From assembly GCA_028281285.1 (NCBI GenBank), contig JANQKF010000008.1:1-64000 (forward strand): a stretch of DNA of 64,000 nt, read 5' to 3'. The notes under the pieces are model-generated. The model had not been told where the DNA came from. It worked only from the letters and a program-made list of their open reading frames with translations, and did not search any database. Position numbers and translations under genes: made by a program. This document shows positions 9,141-17,846 of this stretch, one piece after another. Positions within the stretch are counted from its first letter, which is position 1. Each line of letters starts with the position of its first letter. The stretch is from Cyclobacteriaceae bacterium. GTDB lineage: Bacteria > Bacteroidota > Bacteroidia > Cytophagales > Cyclobacteriaceae.

Positions 9141-9723
9141 TCCGTTGTAGAATAAAGAAAAGCTCGGTTCCACGTCTTTCAGGAATAGAATTATATGCTC
9201 TTTCCATGACTTTTATATCGAAGGCATTCTGAAATAAGGACATGTACTCCTTCCTACTTCCACCGAATGGAGGTCTGTCTTGATATAACGGAATATCAAA
9301 TAATACGCCCGCAAGTTTCGATTCTTCGTGCATCAATGAACTCATTTTGGTGATGTATCTCTTTCTCATTTCGGGACGGAGAGCACAAAAAAATGTTTGT
9401 TCAAGAATTAAATCATAGGATCCGGAATGATCAAAGAAGTCTTGTTCGATAAGATTCTCTTTGGGAAAAGACGGCACCCTTCTAGCAAAATTGGCCAAAG
9501 GCGATTCTGCAAAATCCAAAACAAATACATTCTTAAACCCCTTAGCATTTAAATACTCAGCCTCGTATGAATTACCCGCACCTGGTATTAGAATTCTCTG
9601 CCGTTTGTCAATTAATTGATCAATGTATTCCTTGAGTGGTGTGGATACATAACCAATATCCCAGCCCAAATGGTTGTTTTCATATCGAGCTTGCCAATAG
9701 GAAGAATTGAGGTCTGCAATCAT
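9130..9723 (-). CDS. TPMT-family SAM-dependent methyltransferase
   Basis: The 197-residue protein resembles the thiopurine S-methyltransferase superfamily. It begins YWQARYENNHLGWDIG, with the Trp-Asp pair typical of the group, followed by motif I ILIPGAGNSYEAEYL and the post-motif VLDFAESPLANF. The late stretch PPFGGSRKEYMSLF is also characteristic. The natural substrate is unknown; relatives methylate sulfur, selenium, tellurium or halide acceptors. It is a single minus-strand gene whose end overlaps the previous gene convergently. Confidence 0.8.
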   Translation of the reverse strand: MIADLNSSYWQARYENNHLGWDIGYVSTPLKEYIDQLIDKRQRILIPGAGNSYEAEYLNAKGFKNVFVLDFAESPLANFARRVPSFPKENLIEQDFFDHSGSYDLILEQTFFCALRPEMRKRYITKMSSLMHEESKLAGVLFDIPLYQDRPPFGGSRKEYMSLFQNAFDIKVMERAYNSIPERRGTELFFILQRTKI

Positions 9724-9830
9724 TTGTTGTACAATTTCACTCTGGTATAATTAAAAAAGTTTTTAGTAATTCGCCCAATAATTTAGATTGGGTTCGTTAT
9801 TTAACTGAACTCAACTAAACGATTAGTAGT

Positions 9831-10745
9831 ATGAGTGGAAGTGAACAAAATTCAAATAAAAAAGATAGGACTCGGATTGTGTTGATTGTCGTAATTGCGA
9901 TCATTGCAATTGCCGCTGCATTTAAAATTTATTCAGACTATCAGGACCGTCAGGAACTACAGGCAGAATTTGATGCGACAAAGCTGGAGCTGTCAACTAA
10001 ACTGGACAGTATTGGTTCTGAACTTTCCGATCGAATAACAGAGATTGCTGAGTTAGGTGGAGATATAGATTCTCTGGTTCACCTGAAAGATTCGATTACC
10101 TCCGAACGCGACCAATTACAGCGAACGAGAAGAGCAAATAAGGCACTCATTCAACGATTGGACCGAAAGGTTACAGGGTATGAACAATTATTGGTGGCCA
10201 AGGACGAAGAGATTGAGGAATTGAAGAAGGTCAACACCGAGTTGCTGGAAGAGAACAATGACTTAAAGGTAGAGCAGAATAAGCTCAATGCGACAATCAA
10301 TGAAGCAAGTCAAAGAGAGAAAGAACTTGAAAACCAAATTTCCCTGGCCTCGAAGCTTCAGGCCGAAAACATTAAGGTTTTCAACATTAATGGTCGTGGA
10401 CGAGAACGAGAAGGCGACTTCAGAAGCCGTCAGGCACAAAAGGTTAAGGTCACCTTCAACATCGCCAACAACGAGGTAGCTCCCGTTGCCGGTCATCAGA
10501 TCATGATTCAGATCGTTGACCCCGCGGGTAATGTCGTTTTTGACGTTGCACGTGGTTCTGGCTCCTTTCAGGTGGATGGTAAAGAACAATTTTATACTGC
10601 TGTTCAAGAAATCCTATTTGATAACACAAAGCAGGAATTGTCATTTGTTTATGATAAGGGCTCAGAATTTGCCAAAGGAGATCACAAAATCATAATTCTG
10701 TCGGACACCTACGAAATGGGCAGAATTATATTTAACGTAAGATAA
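9831..10745 (+). CDS. Membrane-anchored coiled-coil protein
   Basis: Function is not recognised. The 304-residue protein has a short charged N-terminus, one transmembrane helix (about residues 17-31, VLIVVIAIIAIAAAF), a long heptad-rich coiled coil (about 35-165, rich in Glu, Leu, Lys and Asp), and a C-terminal domain (about 190-304) that is probably beta-rich. The orientation suggests a cell-envelope scaffold with the coiled coil in the periplasm, but this is inference. It stands alone and is followed by a terminator. Confidence 0.75.
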   Translation: MSGSEQNSNKKDRTRIVLIVVIAIIAIAAAFKIYSDYQDRQELQAEFDATKLELSTKLDSIGSELSDRITEIAELGGDIDSLVHLKDSITSERDQLQRTRRANKALIQRLDRKVTGYEQLLVAKDEEIEELKKVNTELLEENNDLKVEQNKLNATINEASQREKELENQISLASKLQAENIKVFNINGRGREREGDFRSRQAQKVKVTFNIANNEVAPVAGHQIMIQIVDPAGNVVFDVARGSGSFQVDGKEQFYTAVQEILFDNTKQELSFVYDKGSEFAKGDHKIIILSDTYEMGRIIFNVR

Positions 10746-10769
10746 TTTCGTTCATCCTTCCTGATAGAA

Positions 10770-10797
10770 ATGTCGCAGATAATTCTGCGGCATTTTT
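10770..10797 (+). terminator. Intrinsic terminator after the coiled-coil gene
   Basis: ATGTCGCAG (10770-10778) pairs with CTGCGGCAT (10785-10793) with one G-U pair, loop of six bases, followed by five T. It lies 24 bases after the stop codon. Confidence 0.85.
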
Positions 10798-10826
10798 GAT
10801 TCAGCATAAAGCAAACTAGTCCTTTA

Positions 10827-10834
10827 TAGATTTG
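10827..10834 (+). promoter_or_regulatory. Candidate -7 element for the pullulanase gene
   Basis: TAGATTTG is an exact match to TAnnTTTG, directly after the previous terminator. A TTG is not found at the usual 19-20 base spacing. If real, transcription would begin near 10841, which rules out a start codon at 10832 and favours the GTG at 10898. Confidence 0.4.
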
Positions 10835-10897
10835 CGATTCCCGTCAAGTCTATTGTACTTCCAATATGTCTTTTCAAACCACCCAATCAAGTTAGAA

Positions 10898-12907
10898 GTG
10901 ATTAAATCAAAGCATAACCTATTCCTACTATTATTACTATCCTTTTCGGCCATGGCTATTTCCTGCGATAACTCCTCAAACTATTCTTCATTTGACGATT
11001 ATCCGGTTTACAATGGTTCGGACCTTGGCCATGTCTACTCAGAGGAGAATACTGTATTCAAACTTTGGTCTCCCGCTGCTTCAGAAGTGAAAATACATTT
11101 GTACAAAAGCGGAGATCAGGATGATATAATTGACTCGCATTCAATGCAAAAATCTTCCGATGGGACCTGGAGCTATAAGTTAGATGGTGATGCAAAAGAC
11201 ACCTATTATACTTTTCAAATCAATCAGGACGGTCGTTGGTTAGAAGAAAAACCGGATCCATATGCGAAGGCTGTTGGCGTAAATGGATTGAGATCGATGA
11301 TAGTAGATCTCGAGTCAACCGACCCAATTGGTTGGGACGATGATGTACGGCCTACACAAGATGCTTTCACTGATATTATCATTTATGAATTACACATAAG
11401 AGACCTATCCATTAACGCCAACTCTGGGATTACAAATAAGGGCAAGTATCAAGGGCTGACTGAAAAAGGCACCAAAAACGACTCCGGTTTAGCTACCGGA
11501 CTCGATCACATCAAAGACCTGGGTGTGACGCATATTCATTTGCTACCGACTTTTGACCATAGATCAATTGATGAAACCAGGTTAGATGAACCACAATATA
11601 ATTGGGGATACGATCCCCTTAACTATAATGTACCAGAGGGTAGTTTTTCCAGCAATCCATATGATGGCAACACTAGAATCAGAGAATTCAAGGAGATGGT
11701 TCAAACATTGCACGCCAATGGATTACGGGTCATTCTGGACGTAGTGTACAATCATACAGGACAAACTGAGGATTCCAATTTCAATCAATTGGTTCCTGAT
11801 TACTACTATCGACAGACAGCTACCGGTGAATTTTCGGATGCATCGGCCTGTGGCAATGAAACTGCCTCGGAGCGAGCAATGATGCGTAAGTTCATTATTG
11901 AGTCCGTGAAATATTGGTCAGAAGAATATCACATTGATGGTTTCCGTTTTGACCTGATGGGAATTCATGACATTGAAACGATGAATGCTGTGCGAGAGGC
12001 TGTTCATGATATTGACCCCACCATCTTTGTTTACGGTGAAGGCTGGACAGCTGGTGACAGCCCGCTCCCTGTGGAGCAAAGGGCTTTAAAGGCGAACACA
12101 ATGCAAACCGAAAAGGTAGCCGCCTTCAGTGATGACCTACGCGATGGCCTCAAAGGGAGTGTTTTCGAACATGAGGATCGTGGGTTTGTAAGTAATAAAC
12201 CTGGAACCAAGGAGAGCATTAAATTTGGAATTGTAGCCTCCACTCAACATCCTCAGGTGGATTACTCCAAGGTCAACTATTCTAATTCACCTTGGGCGGC
12301 CGAACCATACCAAACTATCAATTATGTCTCCTGTCATGACAACCACACCCTCTTTGATAAGCTCACTATCTCAAACCCGGAAGCATCAGAAAGTGAATTA
12401 ATCAAAATGCATAAACTCGCTGAAACGATTGTATTGACATCACAAGGTGTCCCATTTGTGCATGCCGGTATGGAAATGCTGAGAACTAAGGAAGGTGTCG
12501 AGAATTCCTATAATTCTCCTGACGACATCAATCAAATAGACTGGTCACGCAAGACCAAGTATCAGGAGGTTTTCAATTATTACAAGCAACTTATCCAATT
12601 ACGAAAAAATCATCCTGCCTTCAGAATGACCTCCACTCAGGATATCCAGGACAATCTGGAATTCATCGAAACAAATAATGAAATGGTCATTGCCTATAGA
12701 ATCAGGAATAATGCTAATGGCGATGATTGGGAAGACATTTTGGTGGTACTAAATGGTGGTGATCAAGACATCAACTTTAATCTCCCAGAAGGGCAATGGA
12801 ACCTAGTAGTCGATGGTGTTTCCGTAAATGAAGGGGGCTTAAGACGTGTATCGGCCAATAGCGTACCCATTCCCGGAACTACTCCATACATTTTTCACAA
12901 AGATTGA
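10898..12907 (+). CDS. pulA: Type I pullulanase, GH13 lipoprotein
   Basis: Pullulanase cleaves alpha-1,6 branches in pullulan, starch or glycogen-like glucans. From the GTG at 10898 the protein is about 669 residues with a lipoprotein signal ending in the lipobox AISC, so it is probably anchored in the envelope. An N-terminal CBM48-like beta domain (FKLWSPAASEVKIHLY) precedes the catalytic barrel. The type I signature YNWGYDPLNY is present, along with DGFRFDLMG (nucleophile Asp), YGEGW (acid Glu) and VSCHDNHTLFDK (stabilising Asp). Upstream in-frame codons from 10832 are open but fall inside a likely promoter. There is no adjacent SusC/D pair. Confidence 0.92.
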   Translation: MIKSKHNLFLLLLLSFSAMAISCDNSSNYSSFDDYPVYNGSDLGHVYSEENTVFKLWSPAASEVKIHLYKSGDQDDIIDSHSMQKSSDGTWSYKLDGDAKDTYYTFQINQDGRWLEEKPDPYAKAVGVNGLRSMIVDLESTDPIGWDDDVRPTQDAFTDIIIYELHIRDLSINANSGITNKGKYQGLTEKGTKNDSGLATGLDHIKDLGVTHIHLLPTFDHRSIDETRLDEPQYNWGYDPLNYNVPEGSFSSNPYDGNTRIREFKEMVQTLHANGLRVILDVVYNHTGQTEDSNFNQLVPDYYYRQTATGEFSDASACGNETASERAMMRKFIIESVKYWSEEYHIDGFRFDLMGIHDIETMNAVREAVHDIDPTIFVYGEGWTAGDSPLPVEQRALKANTMQTEKVAAFSDDLRDGLKGSVFEHEDRGFVSNKPGTKESIKFGIVASTQHPQVDYSKVNYSNSPWAAEPYQTINYVSCHDNHTLFDKLTISNPEASESELIKMHKLAETIVLTSQGVPFVHAGMEMLRTKEGVENSYNSPDDINQIDWSRKTKYQEVFNYYKQLIQLRKNHPAFRMTSTQDIQDNLEFIETNNEMVIAYRIRNNANGDDWEDILVVLNGGDQDINFNLPEGQWNLVVDGVSVNEGGLRRVSANSVPIPGTTPYIFHKD

Positions 12908-12921
12908 GACTGACTGTCAAA

Positions 12922-13719
12922 TTATGCTTCTATCTCAGTTTCAAATACCTTGACCGCGTCCCCAATGAGTATGACCCGGTCACCTTTCAGCTTTGTATTC
13001 ATTTCGCCTCCCCTCGCGGAAGCTTGTTTTGCTCTGAATTCACTTTTGCCTAGTTTTTCGGCCCAGTAAGGTGTTAGTATAGTGTGCATAAAGCCAGTTA
13101 CCGGATCCTCATTAATATCCAGATTTGGTGCAAAATACCTGGAGGTGAAGTCGTAATCACCCTCACCTTGTGCAGAAATAATTACTCCATTCTTAGCCTG
13201 TTCCTTAATGAATCCGGGATTTGGTTGAGCCCTTTTTAACGCACCCACGTCCTCCATAATCAGTATTAATTCATTAGGAATTCTTAGCACATCAGAAATT
13301 AAGCCACCCAATTCTTCTTCAATCGGCATTCGTTCATAGGACTCATCTTTCTCCGCCATAGATGCCGGAAAATCCATACTTATCGAACCATTATCATTTA
13401 GTGAAGTAAACAGCGGTCCACTTAGCGTACTAAATTCAATTCGTTCTGATTTATTCCAAAGGCCAGAGGTCCATAATACATAGGCCGTGGCTAAGGTTGC
13501 ATGTCCGCATAAAGGCACCTCAGAAGCTGGAGTAAACCATCTTAGGTTGCAATGACTATCATACAGTTTCACAAAAGCTGTTTCTGAAAGATTCATTTCC
13601 AGAGCGATATTCTGCATTTCTTCTTCCGATAGGTCTTTGTCTACAATACATACCGCAGCTGGGTTTCCTTTATATTTCTCCTTAGTAAAAGCGTCAATTT
13701 GATATAATTTCATATTCAA
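12922..13719 (-). CDS. PhzF-family isomerase-like protein
   Basis: The 265-residue protein belongs to the PhzF/YddE family with its two similar halves. Motifs are KGNPAAVC near residue 18, LSETAFVKL with the conserved Glu used in PhzF catalysis, and CGHATLATAYVLW. Most family members outside phenazine clusters have unknown substrates, and no other phenazine genes are here, so a phenazine role should not be inferred. It overlaps the upstream transporter gene by 4 bases and is likely co-transcribed with it. Confidence 0.88.
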   Translation of the reverse strand: MNMKLYQIDAFTKEKYKGNPAAVCIVDKDLSEEEMQNIALEMNLSETAFVKLYDSHCNLRWFTPASEVPLCGHATLATAYVLWTSGLWNKSERIEFSTLSGPLFTSLNDNGSISMDFPASMAEKDESYERMPIEEELGGLISDVLRIPNELILIMEDVGALKRAQPNPGFIKEQAKNGVIISAQGEGDYDFTSRYFAPNLDINEDPVTGFMHTILTPYWAEKLGKSEFRAKQASARGGEMNTKLKGDRVILIGDAVKVFETEIEA

Positions 13720-14564
13720 TGCTTTTTAGTTGCCTGCCCAGACTTATATACAACATTCAGGACAACACCTATCATGACAAGCGTCATCCCAAGATAGGTC
13801 ATAAAATTGAAGGTTTCGTCAAATAGAACATAACCAAACCCCAAGGCATAAATTATACCGATAAAATTGATATTGGCCACCTTGGCAAGTTGTTCACTCT
13901 GATATGACTTAGTCATGAAATATTGAGCCACCTGGGTAAGCACACCTATGCCAATCAGGATGATCCAATCAATTCCTTTGGGTATAGTCCAATTAAGTAG
14001 CGAATAAATTCCTGTAACGGGAAGACTCACCAATGGAAAATAGAAGATTATCACAAGAGGGTGTTCACTGGTCTTCAATTTACGGATCATATTATAGGCT
14101 ACTCCGGAAAAGAAAGCCGCTCCTATTCCCAAAACAGCCATGAGTGGTGAAACCCTGAAGTCAAAGCCCTTCACCAAGACAATTCCTATAAAAGAGGTTA
14201 TAAAGAACAACCATTGGATGGGCTTAACCCGTTCGTTCACAATCCAAATACCTAGAACCGTGGTGAAAATGGGTGATAGAAACATAAGGGTTACAGCACT
14301 TGCCAGGGGAATACGCTGCACCGTGATAAAGAACATGATCAATGCAATGGTTCCTGCAAAGCCTCTTATCAAAAGAATTTTCTTGTTTCTACCAAGGAGA
14401 TTCACTTTTTGTGCCTTCAATGCCACCCCAGACATAAAAAAGGACACTATTGACCTGAAAAAGATCACTTCGATGGCTGGGATGTGAGACACGTATTTAA
14501 CGGCCACATTCATTATGGCAAAAAACAAAGTCGCTAACATCATGTACTTGACTCCCTTCGACAT
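13716..14564 (-). CDS. EamA/DMT-family transporter
   Basis: A 282-residue inner-membrane protein with about ten hydrophobic helices arranged as two EamA repeats, as in drug/metabolite transporters such as RhaT or YdcZ relatives. Marker stretches include FFRSIVSFFMSG, IPLASAVTLMFLSPIFTT in the first half, and SYQSEQLAKVANINFIGIIYAL in the second. Substrate cannot be told from sequence. It is the first gene of a two-gene unit with the PhzF-like protein, so export of that enzyme's substrate or product is possible. Confidence 0.88.
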   Translation of the reverse strand: MSKGVKYMMLATLFFAIMNVAVKYVSHIPAIEVIFFRSIVSFFMSGVALKAQKVNLLGRNKKILLIRGFAGTIALIMFFITVQRIPLASAVTLMFLSPIFTTVLGIWIVNERVKPIQWLFFITSFIGIVLVKGFDFRVSPLMAVLGIGAAFFSGVAYNMIRKLKTSEHPLVIIFYFPLVSLPVTGIYSLLNWTIPKGIDWIILIGIGVLTQVAQYFMTKSYQSEQLAKVANINFIGIIYALGFGYVLFDETFNFMTYLGMTLVMIGVVLNVVYKSGQATKKH

Positions 14565-14755
14565 GTCGCGAATTTGTATTAATTAGTCGGGACTTTACAT
14601 GGGGACCAGGCGATTTCTTTTAGACGGTCGCAAATGATCAACCCTTTTGTACCATTTCGTGTAATTGGGATTAATTAAGTATAATTAAATAAATCACGCT
14701 TTTTTGCGTTTTAACTTTAACTTTAGCGTTTCGAAAGACTATATACTTACCCTAA

Positions 14756-15613
14756 ATGCACAGAAAACACCTATTAGTACTACTAATTTTCTGTAGTTTC
14801 AACATCGGCAAAGCCCAACAATATGTTACCACAGGGGATTTTGACCGGACATCAAAGGCCTCTTTTGGTGTGAACCTAAACTCTTACGTAGGTGAACTTA
14901 GACAATTGAGGGATCCAAACCTCCAATTGGGGCTTGGATTTAGCCTTGGTTATGAACATTTCCTGAGATCATCCAGAAATATTTCTCTGCGGGGTAGTCT
15001 ATCGATGTATACTATTAAGGGAGATGACTCTCTATCCCCGGTCTTGGAAAGAGAATCAAGGAATCTATCATTTGAGGCAACAAATTTTGAGTTTGTAGTT
15101 CAAGCAATCTATTATGCCCTCCCTCTTCCTTCCAGTGGATACAAGGACAGGCCTTTCGGAAACCCCTATTTCATGATAGGTGCTGGGGTTACTTCCAATA
15201 GTCCAACAGCGACTCTGGCAGGGACCGAACATAAGTTGAGACCACTGCGACTGGAAGGTGAAGACTATGGCAGTTTGGCTGTTGTCGTACCCGTTGGGCT
15301 TGGAATTAATTTCTTTGTCAATCGCCTGATGGACCTACAGGTTGAGCTTCAATATAACATGACCCTAACCGGATATCTGGATGATGTAAGTAGTGTCTAT
15401 CGTGACCCAATTTCATTCAGCGACCCCATTGCAGCACAGCTTTCCGACAGAAGACCAGAGATAGGCCTTACACCAGCTGCTGCTGGAGATCCAAGAGGTA
15501 ATGGCAAGAACGATGCTTATTTAAGAGTGGGTTTCAGGCTTAATTATTATCTGCCAAAATCTCTTTACGGCAAATCATCGATTCGGTGTATTGTGAATAA
15601 GCGGACTAGATAA
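14756..15613 (+). CDS. DUF6089-type outer-membrane beta-barrel protein
   Basis: A 285-residue protein with a signal peptide (about residues 1-20, ending GKAQ) and alternating beta strands typical of an outer-membrane barrel. The stretches NFEFVVQAIYYALP, KLRPLRLEGEDYG and the late LDDVSSVYRDP match DUF6089 proteins of Bacteroidota as I know them. It has a clear paralogue at 17847-18752. Function is unknown. Its 3' end overlaps the convergent LolD-like gene by 8 bases. Confidence 0.8.
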   Translation: MHRKHLLVLLIFCSFNIGKAQQYVTTGDFDRTSKASFGVNLNSYVGELRQLRDPNLQLGLGFSLGYEHFLRSSRNISLRGSLSMYTIKGDDSLSPVLERESRNLSFEATNFEFVVQAIYYALPLPSSGYKDRPFGNPYFMIGAGVTSNSPTATLAGTEHKLRPLRLEGEDYGSLAVVVPVGLGINFFVNRLMDLQVELQYNMTLTGYLDDVSSVYRDPISFSDPIAAQLSDRRPEIGLTPAAAGDPRGNGKNDAYLRVGFRLNYYLPKSLYGKSSIRCIVNKRTR

Positions 15614-16262
15614 GAGCCCCGTCTTTAATCTCCACTTTTCTATCAGACATATCAGCCAACTCCTGATTATGAGTTACAATTACAAAAGTCTGATCCAGAG
15701 CCTCCCTAAGCTTAAAAAAAAGCTGATGAAGTACTTCAGCGTTCTTGGAATCTAAATTACCACTGGGTTCATCGGCAAATACGATTGATGGGTTATTGAT
15801 CAAGGCTCTCGCTACGGCAACCCGCTGTTGTTCACCTCCAGATAATTCCGATGGCCTATGCGAGGATCTGTTTTCAATTTGAAGAATTTCCATCAATTCC
15901 AATGCTCGACTATACAATGAACTCTCTTCCTCTTTGGCTAGAAAGCCAGGCATACAAATGTTTTCCAATGCGGAAAATTCAGGCAACAGATTGTGAAATT
16001 GAAAAATGAAACCAACCTCTTTATTTCTGAAAGAAGCTAGTTCATGATTCGAAAGAGTCCCGACATCCTTTCCGTTTATAAAGACTTGACCTTGATCCGG
16101 CTTATCAAGGGTTCCCAATATATGCAAAAGCGTACTTTTTCCAGCTCCGGAACTTCCCACAATGGATACAACTTCTCTCTTGGCAACACTGAAATCTACT
16201 CCTCTAAGCACTTCCAAATCCCCAAAGGACTTCCTGATATTTTTTGTCTCTAGAACCTTCAT
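15606..16262 (-). CDS. ABC transporter ATPase, LolD/MacB type
   Basis: The 218-residue ATPase has Walker A GSSGAGKSTLL, Q-loop FIFQFHNLLPEFSA, signature LSGGEQQRVAVARAL, Walker B IVFADEPSGNLDS and a switch His in VIVTHNQ. The pattern fits the LolD/MacB class that drives lipoprotein release or mechanotransmission with a separate FtsX-like permease. No permease is next to it, so the partner must be elsewhere. It is divergent from sucC. Confidence 0.88.
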   Translation of the reverse strand: MKVLETKNIRKSFGDLEVLRGVDFSVAKREVVSIVGSSGAGKSTLLHILGTLDKPDQGQVFINGKDVGTLSNHELASFRNKEVGFIFQFHNLLPEFSALENICMPGFLAKEEESSLYSRALELMEILQIENRSSHRPSELSGGEQQRVAVARALINNPSIVFADEPSGNLDSKNAEVLHQLFFKLREALDQTFVIVTHNQELADMSDRKVEIKDGALI

Positions 16263-16348
16263 TTAGCCAAATATGGGCAAACTTAAGAATTTTCAATCAA
16301 GACCCGATCGCGATCATTTCACAATTAAATGTTCACCATTGTTTTTGC

Positions 16349-16379
16349 TTGGTATATTAGCTTCTATGGTGTACTTTCG
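16349..16379 (+). promoter_or_regulatory. Candidate sucC promoter
   Basis: TTG at 16349-16351, a 20-base spacer and TACTTTCG at 16372-16379 fit the Bacteroidota promoter layout TTG-N20-TAnnTTTG with one change in the -7 box. It ends 16 bases before the sucC ATG. Confidence 0.5.
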
Positions 16380-16395
16380 TGCAAAATTTTGAGCA

Positions 16396-17607
16396 ATGAA
16401 CATTCACGAATATCAAGCAAAAGAGCTACTTAAAAGTCACGGAGTTCGGATTCAATCTGGTATAGTCGCTGAAAGCGCTGATGAGGCACTAAAAGCGGCA
16501 AAAGAATTGAATGAATCAACCGGAACAGAGTGGTATGTAATCAAGGCTCAAATTCATGCCGGTGGTCGAGGTAAAGGTAAGATTCAGGAAACAGGATCAA
16601 ATGGAGTAGTGCTGGCTAAAAGTCAGGATGAAGTGTCGGAAAAAGCCGCAAACATTTTGGGAGGAACCCTGGTAACTCACCAAACCGGTCCTGAAGGAAA
16701 GAAGGTAAACAAAGTTCTGATAGCCGAAGATGTCTACTATCCTGGGGAGTCTGACCCTAAGGAATATTACGTTTCGATCCTGTTGGACCGCGCAACGAGT
16801 ACCAACGTGATCATGGCCTCTACAGAAGGTGGTATGGATATAGAGGAAGTTGCTGAAAATACTCCTGAGAAGATTATCAAGGAATGGATCGACCCTCGGG
16901 TTGGACTTCAGGGTTTTCAATCACGAAAGATCGCCTTCAAGCTTGGTCTTGAAGGGCAGGCCTTCAAGGAAATGGTGAAATTTATTCACTCTCTTTATGG
17001 CGCCTTCCTGAGCTCTGACTCGTCAATGTTTGAAATAAACCCTGTTCTCAAAACATCTGACAATAAAATTTTAGCTGTAGATGCGAAGGTAAACCTAGAC
17101 GACAATGCCTTAATGCGCCACCCGGATCTGTTAGCATTGCGCGATTTATCCGAGGAAGATCCTGCTGAAATTGAAGCGGGAGAGCACGGTCTGAGTTATG
17201 TGAAATTGGATGGTAATGTGGGTTGCATGGTTAATGGTGCGGGATTAGCTATGGCTACGATGGACATCATTAAGTTATCGGGAGGTGAACCTGCCAACTT
17301 CTTGGATGTAGGGGGAACTGCCAATGCCCAAACGGTTGAAGCCGGTTTCAGGATTATCATGCAAGACCCCAATGTTAAAGCAATTTTGATTAATGTCTTT
17401 GGTGGCATTGTAAGATGTGATAGAGTGGCAAGCGGTGTTGTTGAAGCATATAAGAATATTGGTGATATTGAAATACCAATTATTGTGCGTTTACAGGGTA
17501 CCAATGCTGAAGAAGGAGCAAAAATTATTGATGAATCGGGCTTAGAAGTCCATTCAGCAATTTTACTTAAGGATGCAGCGGCTAAAGTTCAGGAAGTCCT
17601 GTCATAA
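16396..17607 (+). CDS. sucC: Succinate-CoA ligase, ADP-forming, beta subunit
   Basis: SucC is the beta (ATP-grasp) subunit of succinyl-CoA synthetase in the TCA cycle, making ATP from succinyl-CoA. The 403-residue protein starts MNIHEYQAKELLKSHG, has the ATP-grasp loop AGGRGKGKI, and later VGCMVNGAGLAMATMD and ILINVFGGIVRCD, the conserved succinate/CoA-site segments. It is slightly longer than the E. coli subunit. The partner sucD is not adjacent. A tRNA gene follows immediately. Confidence 0.97.
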   Translation: MNIHEYQAKELLKSHGVRIQSGIVAESADEALKAAKELNESTGTEWYVIKAQIHAGGRGKGKIQETGSNGVVLAKSQDEVSEKAANILGGTLVTHQTGPEGKKVNKVLIAEDVYYPGESDPKEYYVSILLDRATSTNVIMASTEGGMDIEEVAENTPEKIIKEWIDPRVGLQGFQSRKIAFKLGLEGQAFKEMVKFIHSLYGAFLSSDSSMFEINPVLKTSDNKILAVDAKVNLDDNALMRHPDLLALRDLSEEDPAEIEAGEHGLSYVKLDGNVGCMVNGAGLAMATMDIIKLSGGEPANFLDVGGTANAQTVEAGFRIIMQDPNVKAILINVFGGIVRCDRVASGVVEAYKNIGDIEIPIIVRLQGTNAEEGAKIIDESGLEVHSAILLKDAAAKVQEVLS

Positions 17608-17613
17608 TAATTT

Positions 17614-17687
17614 GCACCCGTAGTTCAACTGGATAGAATACCAGATTTCGGCTCTGGGGGTTGAGGGTTCGAATCCTTCCGGGTGCG
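17614..17687 (+). tRNA. tRNA-Arg (anticodon TCG)
   Basis: The cloverleaf folds by hand. The acceptor GCACCCG (17614-17620) pairs with CGGGTGC (17680-17686). The anticodon stem CCAGA/TCTGG encloses loop TTTCGGC with anticodon TCG at 17648-17650. The T arm GAGGG-TTCGAAT-CCTTC is standard, and the D arm has GTTC/GAAT pairs. Discriminator base is G and no CCA is encoded. TCG reads CGA-type arginine codons. Confidence 0.95.
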
Positions 17688-17694
17688 CTGTTAC

Positions 17695-17737
17695 TGAGGC
17701 GAAATGTTAGAAAAGAGCATTTCGCCTCAATATTTTC
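17695..17737 (+). terminator. Terminator-like hairpin after tRNA-Arg
   Basis: A perfect 12-base inverted repeat, TGAGGCGAAATG (17695-17706) and CATTTCGCCTCA (17718-17729), with an 11-base loop, followed by the T-rich stretch ATATTTTC. It lies 7 bases after the tRNA and probably ends the sucC-tRNA transcript. Confidence 0.75.
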
Positions 17738-17779
17738 TCAAAAAAACGTTAAATTTAGGACGTCCTCAACTCGAACACG

Positions 17780-17810
17780 TTGTTCGAAACCAATCAACTT
17801 CTTAGTTTTG
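17780..17810 (+). promoter_or_regulatory. Promoter of the second DUF6089 gene
   Basis: TTG at 17780-17782, exactly 20 bases of spacer, then TAGTTTTG at 17803-17810. This is a full match to the Bacteroidota consensus TTG-N20-TAnnTTTG. Expected transcription start is near 17817, 30 bases before the ATG at 17847. Confidence 0.7.
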
Positions 17811-17846
17811 CATTGATTTAAGTGTGTGTGTTGCCCTCAAAGGCGG

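Noticed and set aside
10832-10897. Earlier TTG start of the pullulanase
   Set aside because: It overlaps the likely -7 element and would place 22 residues before the lipoprotein signal.
12922-13719. Phenazine biosynthesis
   Set aside because: PhzF-like proteins are common alone in bacteria, and no other phenazine genes are near.
16278-16285. Minus-strand promoter for the LolD-like gene
   Set aside because: TAAGTTTG matches the -7 consensus exactly, but there is no TTG at 19-20 bases and the leader would be only about 9 bases.
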